A program made the translations under genes and the position numbers. Below the pieces are notes generated by a model, which did not search any database, was not told where the DNA came from, and saw only the letters and a list, made by a program, of their open reading frames with translations. This document shows positions 8,863 through 17,606 of a stretch of 64,000 bases of DNA, piece after piece. Within the stretch, counting starts at the first letter, position 1. The number at the start of each line of letters is the position of its first letter. The DNA comes from Halobaculum sp. MBLA0143 (lineage in GTDB: Archaea; Halobacteriota; Halobacteria; Halobacteriales; Haloferacaceae), in contig NZ_JBGKAC010000001.1 of NCBI RefSeq assembly GCF_041361465.1, positions 682,001-746,000 of the forward strand. Reading direction: 5' to 3'.

Positions 8863-8967
8863 CACTCTGGCTCGGGTCGTCAGCGCGGTTACACTCTGGC
8901 TCGGGTCGTCAGCGCGGTTACACTCTGGCTCGGGTCGTCAGCGCGGTTACACTCTGGCTCGGGTCGT
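8863..8967. repeat. 29-bp direct tandem repeat, three full copies plus an 18-bp part
   Basis: Identical 29-bp units begin at 8881, 8910 and 8939, preceded at 8863-8880 by the last 18 bp of the unit. There are no spacers. The array lies between the end of mfnA (9001) and the start of the VTT gene (8785), both on the minus strand, so it falls in the leader or promoter region of the VTT gene or in the mfnA 3' region. Copies look identical, which implies recent duplication. Confidence 0.92.
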
Positions 8968-9000
8968 CACACGACCGCTCGCGCCGGCGGCCGGGTGACG

Positions 9001-10152
9001 CTACCGCAGCCGGTCGAGATCCGTCAGGAACGCCTCCAACGCCGACCGATCGACGTGTGGCATACAGACGACTCTGGCCTCGCCGGCCGCGGTCGGCGAC
9101 AGCTTCCAGCCCGCCTCCCGCAGCGCCGCGAGCAACGACTCCGGGAGCGCGACCGCGACGATCGGCAGATCTCGCGGGCGGACCTCGTACCCCCGCTGCC
9201 GGAGTTCCGTGTCGAGCCACGCCGCCAACTCCGTCGCACGCTCGTGTGCCGCCCGGTAGCCGTCCGGGTACAACGCGTCGAACGCCGCCCGCGCCGACGC
9301 CACACCCGCCCCGGAGCGCGTCCCCGTCAGCGTCGCCTGGGCGTGTGTCTCCAGGTACGGTGTGTCGACGGCCAGGCTGTCCAGCGTCGCCGGCTCGCGT
9401 GCCAGCAGCCCGCCGGCGGGGACGGCTGCCTGCCCCAGCTTGTGTGGGTCGATCGTGATCGTGTCCACCGGCGCGTCCGCGAACGACCAGTCGTGGTCCG
9501 TGAACGGGAGCGCGAACCCACCCCAGGCGGCGTCGACGTGGACCGCGGCGTCGACGGTCTGGGCGGCGTCCGCGACCGCCGGTACCGGGTCGACGCGTCC
9601 GTACTCCGTCGACCCCGCGACGGCGACGACCGCCGCCGTCTCCTCGTCGACGGCCGCCGTCAGCGCGTCGAGGTCGACGCGCCCCGCCTGCTCCGGGTTG
9701 CCGTCGACCGGATGGGTCGGCACCTCGCGGAGCTCCACGTCCAACACCGCTGCCGCCTTCTGGAAGCTGAAGTGTGCCGACGCCGGCACGACCACGTTCG
9801 GGTCGTTCGCGTCCGTTTGCTCCCGGGCCGCCCGCACCGCCTGGATGTTCGCCTCCGTCCCGCCGCTCGTGACGTAGCCGTACGCACTCTCGACCGTGTC
9901 CGTGTCGTCTGTGACCCTCTCGGTAGGCGCGCCTTCGGCGTCGTCGACGGCCGGGTGCTCGGCCAGCCGGGCGAGGTCCGCCACCACCTCGCGTTCGAGT
10001 TCGGCAACCGTCTCGTACGTCGCCGGATCCCCCGGGTTCGTGGCGAGGAACCGCTCTGCCGCCTCGCGGGCGGCCGGGTGCGGCTCCGTGCACATCGACG
10101 AGAGCACCCTGTCGAACGACTGTGGTCGACGGTCGGCGACTGGCGACTGCAT
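9001..10152 (-). CDS. mfnA: MfnA-type PLP decarboxylase (aspartate/tyrosine decarboxylase)
   Basis: A 383-aa fold-type I PLP enzyme of the archaeal MfnA family. In methanogens it makes tyramine for methanofuran; in organisms without methanofuran, including haloarchaea, its likely job is aspartate 1-decarboxylation to beta-alanine for coenzyme A. The PLP lysine lies in DPHKLGQ (K238), the cofactor aspartate in HVDAAWGG (205-212), and TSGGTEAN (95-102) binds the phosphate. The start is ATG at 10152; MCTEPH near residue 20 is a conserved family segment. It stands alone. The substrate choice is inferred from organism type. Confidence 0.85.
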   Translation of the reverse strand: MQSPVADRRPQSFDRVLSSMCTEPHPAAREAAERFLATNPGDPATYETVAELEREVVADLARLAEHPAVDDAEGAPTERVTDDTDTVESAYGYVTSGGTEANIQAVRAAREQTDANDPNVVVPASAHFSFQKAAAVLDVELREVPTHPVDGNPEQAGRVDLDALTAAVDEETAAVVAVAGSTEYGRVDPVPAVADAAQTVDAAVHVDAAWGGFALPFTDHDWSFADAPVDTITIDPHKLGQAAVPAGGLLAREPATLDSLAVDTPYLETHAQATLTGTRSGAGVASARAAFDALYPDGYRAAHERATELAAWLDTELRQRGYEVRPRDLPIVAVALPESLLAALREAGWKLSPTAAGEARVVCMPHVDRSALEAFLTDLDRLR

Positions 10153-10525
10153 CGGTGGGCGTTGGCGGTCGAGGTTGTTACTCGGTTCGATTCTGGTCTG
10201 GCGTGTCGCTCCGTCTGCTGTGGAGTCGTGGACTGCCCGGGAGCCCTACTCCCGGTCGTCTCCTCGGCCTGGCGCAGGATCACGAACGTCGTTAAATCTC
10301 CGCCACCAGTCGTCTCCTCGCACAGACGTGGGGACACCAACGCCCCGAAACTCCGGCGTCCACTTCGCTCTCACCCGGCGCCGCAGCCACAATCCTCCCC
10401 AGCCGACTGCGCTGCGTGCGCCCGGGGAGAACGTCGTCGGGAGCGTCGCCGTGTGGAGTTCGTCGGGAGCGTCGTCGTCTGCGAGCACCGACTTCCGGTC
10501 TCCACCCGCGAGCACGAGAGCTCAC
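10153..10525. other. Intergenic region without a recognisable gene
   Basis: 373 bp between the mfnA start and the end of the cysteine-cluster gene. Frames here read as Arg/Gly/Thr-rich sequence with no family resemblance. A 12-bp direct repeat (GTCGTCTCCTCG) occurs at about 10255 and 10309, flanking a short AT-rich patch (GTTAAATC) near 10293. The mfnA promoter must lie in the part nearest 10152. Confidence 0.5.
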
Positions 10526-11293
10526 TCACTCGCTCAGTGGCGTCCCGTCCGCCCGCTTCGCTCCCTCGGAGTCGTGGACGACCACGCCGTCGGCGTCGGT
10601 CGGTTCGTACTCGTCTCTGACGGCGATGGCCTCCTCGATCTCCCGGACGGTCCGACGCTTGAGCGCCTCGGCCAACTCCCGCGCCTCGGAGTCGGAGATG
10701 TCGCGCCCGAGTCCTTCACACTCGTGAGCGCGGACGAGCCCGTCTTCGTCGACGGCTTCCCCCATCGGCTGGCTCGTGCCGCCGAGCGCCACGCTGAACG
10801 GGTAGGTCTGACAGACGAGCGGCCGGTCGTCGTGGACAGTACAGGCTCCCGTCCCGTCGGCGGCCTCCTCGTAGAACGTACAGTCCCCGCAGTCGTCCGT
10901 CGCCAACGCCCACTCGAACGTCTCGCCGCTTGGCCCGTCTTCTCCCTCGCTGATCCCGTACGGCATCGGCCGCGCCACGTCGCGCCAGTCGTACGACTCT
11001 GCGGTGTCGTCTGCGTCGCCCGTGTCGCCTGCGTCGCTCGCGCCATCCGTGTTGCCCGCGTCGTCCGTGCCGTCCGTGTCGCCCGTGCCGTCCGGCGAAT
11101 CCATCCCCGCAGCGGCGGCCTGGATCTCCCGCACCTCGTCCGGAAACACCGTCGCGGTGTGGGGGTCGTCGGCCTCCGCCTTGCAGCAAGCGCCACAGCG
11201 CGTACACTCGAAGCCGATCTCCCGGATCGACGCCGCCAACGCCGCGGTGTCGAGTTCGCGCGCCCGTTCTAACTCCGACTCCAGTGACTCCAC
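10526..11293 (-). CDS. YkgJ-type cysteine-cluster protein
   Basis: About 255 aa. The N-terminal cluster CTRCGACC (about residues 30-37 from the chosen start) plus later cysteines in DDCGDCTFY, CTVHDDRPLVCQTYPF and HECEG give the pattern of the YkgJ family, whose cysteines bind zinc or an iron-sulfur centre. The function of the family is unclear. The GTG at 11293 is preferred over a TTG at 11320. A 35-residue Asp/Gly/Thr-rich insertion (about residues 65-100) made of DTDG-like repeats interrupts the domain. Divergent from thyA. Confidence 0.72.
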   Translation of the reverse strand: MESLESELERARELDTAALAASIREIGFECTRCGACCKAEADDPHTATVFPDEVREIQAAAAGMDSPDGTGDTDGTDDAGNTDGASDAGDTGDADDTAESYDWRDVARPMPYGISEGEDGPSGETFEWALATDDCGDCTFYEEAADGTGACTVHDDRPLVCQTYPFSVALGGTSQPMGEAVDEDGLVRAHECEGLGRDISDSEARELAEALKRRTVREIEEAIAVRDEYEPTDADGVVVHDSEGAKRADGTPLSE

Positions 11294-11344
11294 GCCGGTT
11301 CGTTGCGCGCCGGCAGACAAGAGGGTGGCGTCGTCGTGGCGCGC

Positions 11345-11356
11345 AATTCAAGTTAC
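11345..11356 (+). promoter_or_regulatory. Putative TATA region of thyA
   Basis: An AT-rich ATTCAAGTTACA lies about 25-30 bp before the GTG at 11377, in a GC-rich 83-bp gap between divergent genes. The distance fits a leaderless thyA transcript and supports that start codon over earlier in-frame ones. Confidence 0.45.
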
Positions 11357-11376
11357 ACCCCGCCCGCCTGTCGACT

Positions 11377-12405
11377 GTGCAACAGTATCTCGACACCGTG
11401 GGACGTGTCCTCGCCGGCGGCAGTCACGAGCCGAATCGGACGGGCGTGGACACGATTGCGGGCTTCTCCGAGACGTACGAGGTCGACCTCGCGGACGGTT
11501 TCCCCCTCCTGACGACGAAGGATCTCTCGGGATTCCGGTGGCACTCCCTGATCCACGAGTTCCTCTGGTACATCTCGGGGGAAGAACACGTCCGGAGTCT
11601 GCGCGAGGAGACGAGCATCTGGGACGCCTGGGCCGACGAGGACGGACGGCTCGACACCGCTTACGGTCGGTTCTGGCGACGCTACCCGGTTCCGGACGAC
11701 ACCGACCAGCTCCCGGGAGAGGCGTGGCCCGACGACGGCCACCGCTGGGTGACCGACGAGGAGACGGCCGACGGTGGGACGCGCCGAACGTTCGACCAAC
11801 TCCAGTACGTCCTCGACACGCTGCGGGAGTCCCCGGAGTCGCGCCGGATCGTGGTGAACGCCTGGCACCCGGCCAACGCCGCCGTCTCCGGGCTCCCCCC
11901 GTGTCACTACACGTTCGTGTTCAGCGTCCAGGGCGGTCGCCTCAACCTCCAGCTCACCCAACGCTCCGGCGACCTGGCGCTCGGCGTGCCGTTCAACGTC
12001 GCCGCCTACGCGCTCCTCCTGACGGCCGTCGCCCAGCGCACGGGGTTCGAGCCCGGTCGGTTCGCCCACACCGTCGTCGACGCCCACGTCTACTGCGGGA
12101 CGGGCGAACGCGGGGCGTGGTACGCCGACGCGCTGCCGGACCTCCAGTCCCGACTGGCCGCGGTCGACGACCGGTCCGAGTACACGGCCGTCGCCGACTG
12201 GGTGGAGACGACCGCCCCGCCGGAGCCCGAGGGCGACGAGCGCGCCGACCACGTCCCCGGGCTGCTCCGACAGTTGAGCCGCGAGCCACGCGACCGTCCG
12301 ACGATCCAGGTCGCGGACGCGCCCTTGGACGAACTCACCGCCGACGACGTGACGCTGTCCGACTACGACCCCGCCCCGGGGATCGAGTTCGCCGTCGCGG
12401 AGTGA
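11377..12405 (+). CDS. thyA: Thymidylate synthase (ThyA)
   Basis: Methylates dUMP to dTMP with methylene-tetrahydrofolate. It is 342 aa, longer than bacterial ThyA (about 264 aa) because of acidic insertions at about residues 100-140 and near the C-terminus. Conserved parts: RTG (21-23), the catalytic cysteine in LPPCHYTF (C176), and QRSGDLALGVPFN (195-207). The GTG at 11377 starts at the family N-terminus (MQQYLDTVGRVL); the upstream extension is Arg-rich and not conserved. folA follows after 7 bp, so the enzyme that consumes methylene-THF and the one that regenerates THF are co-transcribed. Confidence 0.93.
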   Translation: MQQYLDTVGRVLAGGSHEPNRTGVDTIAGFSETYEVDLADGFPLLTTKDLSGFRWHSLIHEFLWYISGEEHVRSLREETSIWDAWADEDGRLDTAYGRFWRRYPVPDDTDQLPGEAWPDDGHRWVTDEETADGGTRRTFDQLQYVLDTLRESPESRRIVVNAWHPANAAVSGLPPCHYTFVFSVQGGRLNLQLTQRSGDLALGVPFNVAAYALLLTAVAQRTGFEPGRFAHTVVDAHVYCGTGERGAWYADALPDLQSRLAAVDDRSEYTAVADWVETTAPPEPEGDERADHVPGLLRQLSREPRDRPTIQVADAPLDELTADDVTLSDYDPAPGIEFAVAE

Positions 12406-12412
12406 CCCACGA

Positions 12413-12961
12413 ATGACGGACACCGAACCCACCGACACCGCAGACGACACGGACCCGACGACGGTCGAGACGGACGCGACGGTGGTCGTCGTCGTCGCGG
12501 CGGACCCGGACGGCGTGATCGGCGCGGACGGGGAGATGCCGTGGCACTACCCCGAGGACCTGGCGCACTTCGAGCGGACGACGACCGGCAACCCCGTGAT
12601 CCTCGGGCGACGGACGTACGACTCCATCGCCGCACAGGTCGACGGGCCCCTGCCGGACCGGACGAACGTCGTGTTGTCGCGCGGTGACCCGGACGTACCC
12701 GGGGAAGTGCGGGTCGTCGATTCGCCGGCGACGGCGCTGCGGGTCGCCGACGACGCGCCGACTGCCGACGGCCGGATCTTCGTCGCCGGCGGCGCGACCG
12801 TCTACAGACAGCTCCTGCCAGCCGCCGACACCCTCCTCCGGACGGAGATCCACGACCGCTACGAGGGTGACACTTACTTCGAGTGGGAGCCGGACCGCTG
12901 GCGAGAGACGGACCGGGAGCCGTACGACGGGTTCGACGTGGTGACGTACACTCGACGGTAA
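12413..12961 (+). CDS. folA: Dihydrofolate reductase
   Basis: Reduces the dihydrofolate produced by ThyA back to tetrahydrofolate with NADPH. 182 aa. The core begins after a 22-residue Asp/Thr-rich leader. DHFR features seen are GVIGADGEMPWHYPEDL (substrate pocket), PVILGRRTYDSI (NADPH binding) and FVAGGATVYRQLL. The two genes are 7 bp apart, the thyA-folA pairing also known from Haloferax. The acidic leader is a haloarchaeal addition; an alternative start inside it cannot be excluded. Confidence 0.92.
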   Translation: MTDTEPTDTADDTDPTTVETDATVVVVVAADPDGVIGADGEMPWHYPEDLAHFERTTTGNPVILGRRTYDSIAAQVDGPLPDRTNVVLSRGDPDVPGEVRVVDSPATALRVADDAPTADGRIFVAGGATVYRQLLPAADTLLRTEIHDRYEGDTYFEWEPDRWRETDREPYDGFDVVTYTRR

Positions 12962-13078
12962 CACTCTCGGTACCGAGGGCCAGCGACACGGGACGAGCGT
13001 CGACGTGGCTCACTGTCGGCGACCACCACCCACCGGAGACGCGTCACGCTCAAGACCCGAGCGGACCACCGTCGGAGT

Positions 13079-14758
13079 ATGTACGATCCGGACGACCTGG
13101 AGGCCATCCGCGAGGGGAAGTCCGAGTGGGAGTCGGAGACGCTCGGCCCCACACTCGACCGATTCGGGGAACGCGAGGAGACGTTCACCACGGACACCGG
13201 CGGTCAGGAGGTGAAGCGACTGTACACCCCCGACGACGTGGCGGACCTGGAGTACGACGAGGACGTCGGGTTCCCGGGCGAGGAGCCGTACACGCGCGGA
13301 GTGTACTCCACGATGCACCGCGGGCGGCTGTGGACGATGCGGCAGTACGCGGGGATGGGGACGGCCGCGGAGACGAACGAGCGGTTCCAGTACCTGATCG
13401 ACCAGGGCTCGTCGGGGCTGTCGATGGCGTTCGACCTGCCGACACAGATGGGGTACGACTCCGACGCCGCGATGGCGCAGGGGGAGGTGGGGAAGTCCGG
13501 CGTCGCCATCGACTCGCTGGCGGACTTCGAGCGCGTGTTCGACGACATCCCGTTGGACGAGGTGTCCACCTCGATGACGATCAACGCGCCTGCGTCGGTG
13601 TTGCTGGCGATGTACGTCGCCGTCGGCGACCGTCAGGGTGTCGACCGCGAGCAGCTCCGCGGGACGATCCAAAACGACATCATGAAAGAGTACATCGCCC
13701 GCAACCTCTACATCTACCCGCCGGAGCCGTCGATGCGGCTCATCACGGACATCTTCGAGTTCTGCGCCGAGGAGACGCCCAACTTCAACACCATCTCCAT
13801 CTCCGGGTACCACATCCGCGAGGCCGGCGCGACCGCCGCCCAGGAGATCGCGTTCACGCTGGGCAACGGGCTGGAGTACGTCCAGGCGGCCGTCGACGCC
13901 GGGCTCGACGTCGACAGCTTCGCGCCCCAACTGTCCTTCTTCTTCGCGGCCCACAACAACATCTTCGAGGAGGTGGCGAAGTTCCGCGCGGCCCGTCGGC
14001 TGTGGGGTCGGCTGATGGAAGAACGGTTCGACCCGGACGACCCGGCGTCCAAGCAGCTGAAGTTCCACACCCAGACCGCGGGGTCGACGCTGACGGCTCA
14101 ACAGATCGAGAACAACGTCGTCCGGGTGGGGTACCAGGCGCTGGCGGCCGTGCTCGGCGGTACACAGAGCCTCCACACCAACGGGAAAGACGAGGCGCTG
14201 TCGCTGCCGACCGAGGAGTCCGTCCGCACCGCGCTGCGGACCCAACAGATCCTCGCCCACGAGTCCGGTGCGGCAGACACCATCGACCCGTTGGCGGGCA
14301 GTTACTACGTGGAGTCGCTCACGGACGACGTGGAACAGGAGGCCCACGACCTGATCGAAGACGTCGACGAGCGCGGGGGGATGCTGGACGCCGTCCAGAG
14401 TCAGTACGTCCAACGCGAGATCCAAGACGTGGCGTTCGAACGGCAGGAGGAGATCGAACGCGGCGACCGGGTCATCGTCGGCGTCAACGAGTTCGAGGTC
14501 GAAGACGACGAGCCGGAGATGGACCTAGAAGAGGTGAGCGAGGAGGAAGAACAGAACCAGATCGACCGCGTGCAGGAGTTGCGCGAGACGCGCGACCAGG
14601 AGGCGACCGACGAAGCACTCGCGGCGCTGCGGGACGCCGCCGCCGGCGACGCCAACGTGATGCCGTACATCGTCGACGCCGTGAAGGCGTACGCGACGGT
14701 GGGCGAGATCTGCAACGTGTTCCGCGACGAGTTCGGAGAGTACCAGCCCGGGCGGTGA
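13079..14758 (+). CDS. mcmA1: Methylmalonyl-CoA mutase, catalytic (N-terminal) subunit
   Basis: The substrate-binding part of adenosylcobalamin-dependent methylmalonyl-CoA mutase, 559 aa. It covers the TIM-barrel region ([48 protein letters not shown]) and ends without the C-terminal B12-binding domain, as in archaeal enzymes where that domain is a separate small subunit. The small subunit is not in the window. A highly acidic segment at about residues 470-500 is the linker of the large subunit. The epimerase gene lies 1.7 kb downstream, so the propionyl-CoA/succinyl-CoA branch is partly clustered. Confidence 0.92.
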   Translation: MYDPDDLEAIREGKSEWESETLGPTLDRFGEREETFTTDTGGQEVKRLYTPDDVADLEYDEDVGFPGEEPYTRGVYSTMHRGRLWTMRQYAGMGTAAETNERFQYLIDQGSSGLSMAFDLPTQMGYDSDAAMAQGEVGKSGVAIDSLADFERVFDDIPLDEVSTSMTINAPASVLLAMYVAVGDRQGVDREQLRGTIQNDIMKEYIARNLYIYPPEPSMRLITDIFEFCAEETPNFNTISISGYHIREAGATAAQEIAFTLGNGLEYVQAAVDAGLDVDSFAPQLSFFFAAHNNIFEEVAKFRAARRLWGRLMEERFDPDDPASKQLKFHTQTAGSTLTAQQIENNVVRVGYQALAAVLGGTQSLHTNGKDEALSLPTEESVRTALRTQQILAHESGAADTIDPLAGSYYVESLTDDVEQEAHDLIEDVDERGGMLDAVQSQYVQREIQDVAFERQEEIERGDRVIVGVNEFEVEDDEPEMDLEEVSEEEEQNQIDRVQELRETRDQEATDEALAALRDAAAGDANVMPYIVDAVKAYATVGEICNVFRDEFGEYQPGR

Positions 14759-14901
14759 CGACGGCCGCGCCGGAACGGCTCGATTCCAGTCCGAGACCAC
14801 TCGACCGTGACCCGATCCGACGGCGATGTCGGGGTCGGTCGTTCGCCCCTGTCGAGCCTCGTCGTCGTGTGTCCCGGGAACCGAGCGATCCAAACTGACT
14901 T

Positions 14902-14913
14902 CAGACCAGTCTG
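14902..14913. promoter_or_regulatory. Small inverted repeat before the membrane protein gene
   Basis: CAGAC-CA-GTCTG, a 5-bp-arm palindrome 14 bp before the GTG at 14927. It could be a regulator site, but such short palindromes also arise by chance. Confidence 0.25.
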
Positions 14914-14926
14914 TGGACAGAGACCG

Positions 14927-16072
14927 GTGAGACGGTCCATCGACCGCGGTCGAGCTGTACGCGCTACACTGTCGAACGCCGTCCCTCTCTTCGGTGTCGC
15001 CGCGCTCGGCTGGCCCGCCGGCGTCCTCCTCGTCGTCTACTGGATCGAAGGCGGGGTGGCGTTACTCCGCGGGGCCCTCCAGGCGTCGTTCGCACGACAG
15101 GAGCCGGAGTACGGGGTCATCCCGGGTGCAGTGCCCGGGAAGGCGTTGGACGACAAACGCGGGGGTGTCTCCGTCGGCCCACTCCCGCCGATCTACCCAC
15201 GGAACGCCCGAGCGGTGTTCGCTGCGGCCAGTGTCCTCCTGATCTTCTGGCCCGTCGGCGCCGGTGTGGTGGCGGCGGCGACCGTCGACACGACTGTTCC
15301 GGTCGGCCCCGTGTCGCTCGCGGTCGTCGGGGTCGTGTTCGGGCACGCGGTCGGGCTCGTGGAGTACCTCCGGAGCGAGCAGTACGCGAGCGTGTCGGTG
15401 CGGTCGGCACTGTTCGGTCGGTCCTCCGTGGGCGTGCTCGTGGTCGGTGTCGGCGTCGTCGGGCTCCTGTCGGCCGCCTCCGCGCCGTCGGCGGTGTTGC
15501 TCGTCGTCGTGTCGATCAAGTTCGTCGCCGACCTGTCGATCGGGGACCACGAGGAGACGAGCGACGACCCGACCGAGTGGGACGACGACTCCTCCGAGGT
15601 CGAGACGCCGGACGGTCCGCCGACCGCGACGTTCCGAGCCGACCGACGGAGTCTGCTCGCCCGCGCCGCCGGGTTCGGGCCGTTGTATCTGCTCGTCCCG
15701 CCGTACCTGTTCGGCGCGATCGGTGCCGTCGGTGTCGGGCTGCTCGCCGGTCTCGGGGCCGGACTCCTGGCGCTCGGAGCGGCGGTGGTCGTGACGGCCG
15801 TCGCCGTAGCGGTACGGACCGACGTGGAGGTCGGCCACCTGGAGTACCGGGTGTACCGCGACCGGATCGTCGCGTACGACACCTTACTCGACGCGTCACA
15901 GTGGGCACTGAAGCGCAGGACGATCGAAGACGCCACGGTCGCGTCGAGCGTGGTCGACTCGATCCGCCCGGGCACACGGACGGTCGTCGTCTCGACGTTC
16001 GGCGACGACCGGCGGCTCCGCGCGCTCGAACGACCAGAGGCGTTCGTCGAATCCGTCACTACGGATCGTTGA
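14927..16072 (+). CDS. Haloarchaeal membrane protein, DUF6498-like
   Basis: About 381 aa with eight or more hydrophobic stretches. The opening (VPLFGVAALGWPAGVLLVVYW, then a Glu-Gly pair) resembles haloarchaeal proteins annotated as DUF6498, from memory. A soluble acidic loop lies at about residues 215-245, and the C-terminal 100 residues are mostly soluble. The GTG at 14927 is preferred; the 40 codons before it read as non-coding. No function is known. It separates the mutase and epimerase genes but nothing shows that it takes part in their pathway. Confidence 0.6.
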   Translation: MRRSIDRGRAVRATLSNAVPLFGVAALGWPAGVLLVVYWIEGGVALLRGALQASFARQEPEYGVIPGAVPGKALDDKRGGVSVGPLPPIYPRNARAVFAAASVLLIFWPVGAGVVAAATVDTTVPVGPVSLAVVGVVFGHAVGLVEYLRSEQYASVSVRSALFGRSSVGVLVVGVGVVGLLSAASAPSAVLLVVVSIKFVADLSIGDHEETSDDPTEWDDDSSEVETPDGPPTATFRADRRSLLARAAGFGPLYLLVPPYLFGAIGAVGVGLLAGLGAGLLALGAAVVVTAVAVAVRTDVEVGHLEYRVYRDRIVAYDTLLDASQWALKRRTIEDATVASSVVDSIRPGTRTVVVSTFGDDRRLRALERPEAFVESVTTDR

Positions 16073-16410
16073 ACTACGGGACTGTGGCGGTGCGAGGAGC
16101 CGTGGGTCGTCGAGATCACCCCGTCTGACGGCCCACGCACTCGCTGCGCTCCTCGCCCCGTTCGGTCGCTACGGCGTCGTGCCGGCGACCCGTGAGTCGC
16201 CCGCACGGCCGGCGAGACCGAAGTCTTCGCCGTGCTCGCGTCGTCGGACGACTCTGCCGCCCGACTGCAAGCGGAACCTCCGCCCGTTGCTTGCGCCGGC
16301 ACGAGGCCGGCGCTGCGCGCGCCTCGCGGTGGCCCGGACGACACACCGACCGTTCAGTTCCGCTCTCGACACGACGAGCTATTTGCCCCACGAACGCGAA
16401 CCGTCGCTCG
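16073..16410. other. Intergenic region with a hairpin, no gene
   Basis: 338 bp between the membrane protein and epimerase genes. It contains GC-rich inverted repeats around 16267-16313 and, at 16379-16384, an AT-rich CTATTT about 29 bp before the epimerase ATG, which is its likely TATA box. No frame resembles a protein. Confidence 0.5.
16293..16313. other. Perfect 8-bp stem hairpin
   Basis: Arms GCGCCGGC and GCCGGCGC pair perfectly around a 5-nt loop. A second arm pair (GCAAGC at 16267-16272 and GCTTGC at 16289-16294) overlaps the left arm, so two alternative stems are possible. No U-run follows, so it is not a classical terminator. Confidence 0.55.
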
Positions 16411-16851
16411 ATGCACCTCGATCACGTCGGCGTCGCAACGGACGACGCCGCCGAGCTCGCGGCACTGTTCGCGGACCTGTTCGACACGGAGATCGCACAC
16501 GAAGAGCAGTTCGACGGGATGCACGTCGTGTTCTTGGACGTGGGCGGGGGGAGCGACGAGCCGACCGACGACGGAGCGACGGACGCCGAGGAGAGCGACG
16601 GTCCGTACCTCGAACTGCTCGAACCGAAGAGCGACGATGGTGCGGTCGCGCGGTTCCTCGACCGCGAGGGGCCGGGACTCCACCACGTCGCGCTCGCGGT
16701 CGACGACGTCGCCGACGCGCTGACGACGGCCGAGGGGATGGGCTTGGACACCGTCGACGACGAGCCGCGACCGGGCGCGTGGGGCCACGAAGTGGCGTTT
16801 CTCCACCCTGGCTCGACCGGGGGCGTGCTCGTAGAGTTCGTGGCGCACTAA
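16411..16851 (+). CDS. mce: Methylmalonyl-CoA epimerase
   Basis: Interconverts the (S)- and (R)-methylmalonyl-CoA used by the mutase. 146 aa, the usual length. Two glyoxalase-type beta-alpha-beta modules: HLDHVGVA at the N-terminus gives the first metal histidine, LHHVALAVDD at about residues 90-99 the second, and YLELLEP plus VLVEF supply the glutamates. An acidic insert sits at residues 47-65. The ATG at 16411 is 29 bp after a TATA-like element. The 3' end overlaps the convergent PIN-domain gene by 4 bp. Confidence 0.88.
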   Translation: MHLDHVGVATDDAAELAALFADLFDTEIAHEEQFDGMHVVFLDVGGGSDEPTDDGATDAEESDGPYLELLEPKSDDGAVARFLDREGPGLHHVALAVDDVADALTTAEGMGLDTVDDEPRPGAWGHEVAFLHPGSTGGVLVEFVAH

Positions 16852-17282
16852 CGGCCGAATGGGTTCACCGGAGCGTTCAGACGGCTGACCCCGTCTGGAG
16901 CGTCGAAGTCGTCGTCAAACGAGTACAGGTACTCTCTGCCAGTTCGACGAGCGTACGCGACGAGCGTCGCGTCAGCCAACGACAGTCCGGCGTGCCGGCG
17001 AAACAGACGGCGTGCGTCAGCGAACTCTTCCCGAGCGGGGTAGTCGATCTCGAACCCTCGACTACGCTGGAGTGCGTCGAGTGTCTCCGTCGCTCTGCCC
17101 TGTGAGAATTTCCGGAGGAGAAAATCAAGCGTCTCCTTCAGGACGGGGGCGACAACGATCGCTCGGGGAAGTTCGCCGGTGTCGAGTGCTCGAACGATCT
17201 CCCGTCCAGCGGGGAAGTGCTGATCCTCCTCGACCCGACTCCCGACGAGCACGTTCGAGTCGACGAGCGCCTTCTGCGTCAC
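16848..17282 (-). CDS. vapC: VapC-type PIN-domain ribonuclease toxin
   Basis: 144 aa. A PIN fold with the first catalytic aspartate in LVDSNVLV (D8), a glutamate in PVLKETLDFLL and the distal acidic pair in LSLADATLVAYAR and FDDDFD. Family members cleave specific RNAs. Its GTG at 17282 overlaps the antitoxin's TGA (GTGA), the usual coupling of a TA pair with the antitoxin first. No ATG candidate exists nearby. The cleavage target is unknown. A host-domesticated PIN nuclease is an alternative. Confidence 0.82.
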   Translation of the reverse strand: MTQKALVDSNVLVGSRVEEDQHFPAGREIVRALDTGELPRAIVVAPVLKETLDFLLRKFSQGRATETLDALQRSRGFEIDYPAREEFADARRLFRRHAGLSLADATLVAYARRTGREYLYSFDDDFDAPDGVSRLNAPVNPFGR

Positions 17283-17521
17283 TCTTCTTCGGGTTCGTCG
17301 ACAGCCTCGACAGAGTCGAACGGCTCGCCGCCCGTCGACAGCGTCTCCAGTCCGGAGAACGATCCAGTCGTCTCGCGGACGATCTCGGCAGACACGGAGC
17401 CGTCGTCGCCGACGCGCCAGCGGACGGTGTCGCCCGGCCGCACGTCTGCCGACTCGCGGACAGTCTCGGGCACGGTGACGGTGCCGTCCTCGTCGGCTCG
17501 GCTCTCGTCTGTCCGGGTCAC
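17279..17521 (-). CDS. vapB: VapB-type AbrB/SpoVT antitoxin
   Basis: 80 aa. The N-terminal half (DEDGTVTVPETVRES, then VRPGDTVRWRV) is the swapped-hairpin AbrB/MazE DNA-binding fold. The acidic C-terminus would bind and block the PIN toxin encoded next to it. The start GTG at 17521 gives the family length; a much longer open frame upstream overlaps the divergent ligase gene and is not coding. The two genes overlap by 4 bp. The 85-bp gap to the ligase gene probably holds the autoregulated promoter. Confidence 0.8.
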   Translation of the reverse strand: MTRTDESRADEDGTVTVPETVRESADVRPGDTVRWRVGDDGSVSAEIVRETTGSFSGLETLSTGGEPFDSVEAVDEPEEE

Positions 17522-17606
17522 GTCCGGTCTTTCGCCGGCCTCGGTCGAGAAGAGTGGCCCGACCGCACCCGGAACCACTACGTCCGTCCGGACCCACCCA
17601 CGGCGT

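Noticed and set aside
8863-8967. 29-bp repeats as a CRISPR array
   Set aside because: Units follow each other without spacers and no cas genes are near.
9660-10340. Minus-strand frame across the gap before mfnA
   Set aside because: Ser/Arg/Thr-rich composition without motifs, and it overlaps mfnA in another frame.
16192-16410. Long N-terminal extension of methylmalonyl-CoA epimerase
   Set aside because: The family starts at MHLDHVGV; a TATA-like element lies just before the ATG at 16411, and the upstream codons are not protein-like.
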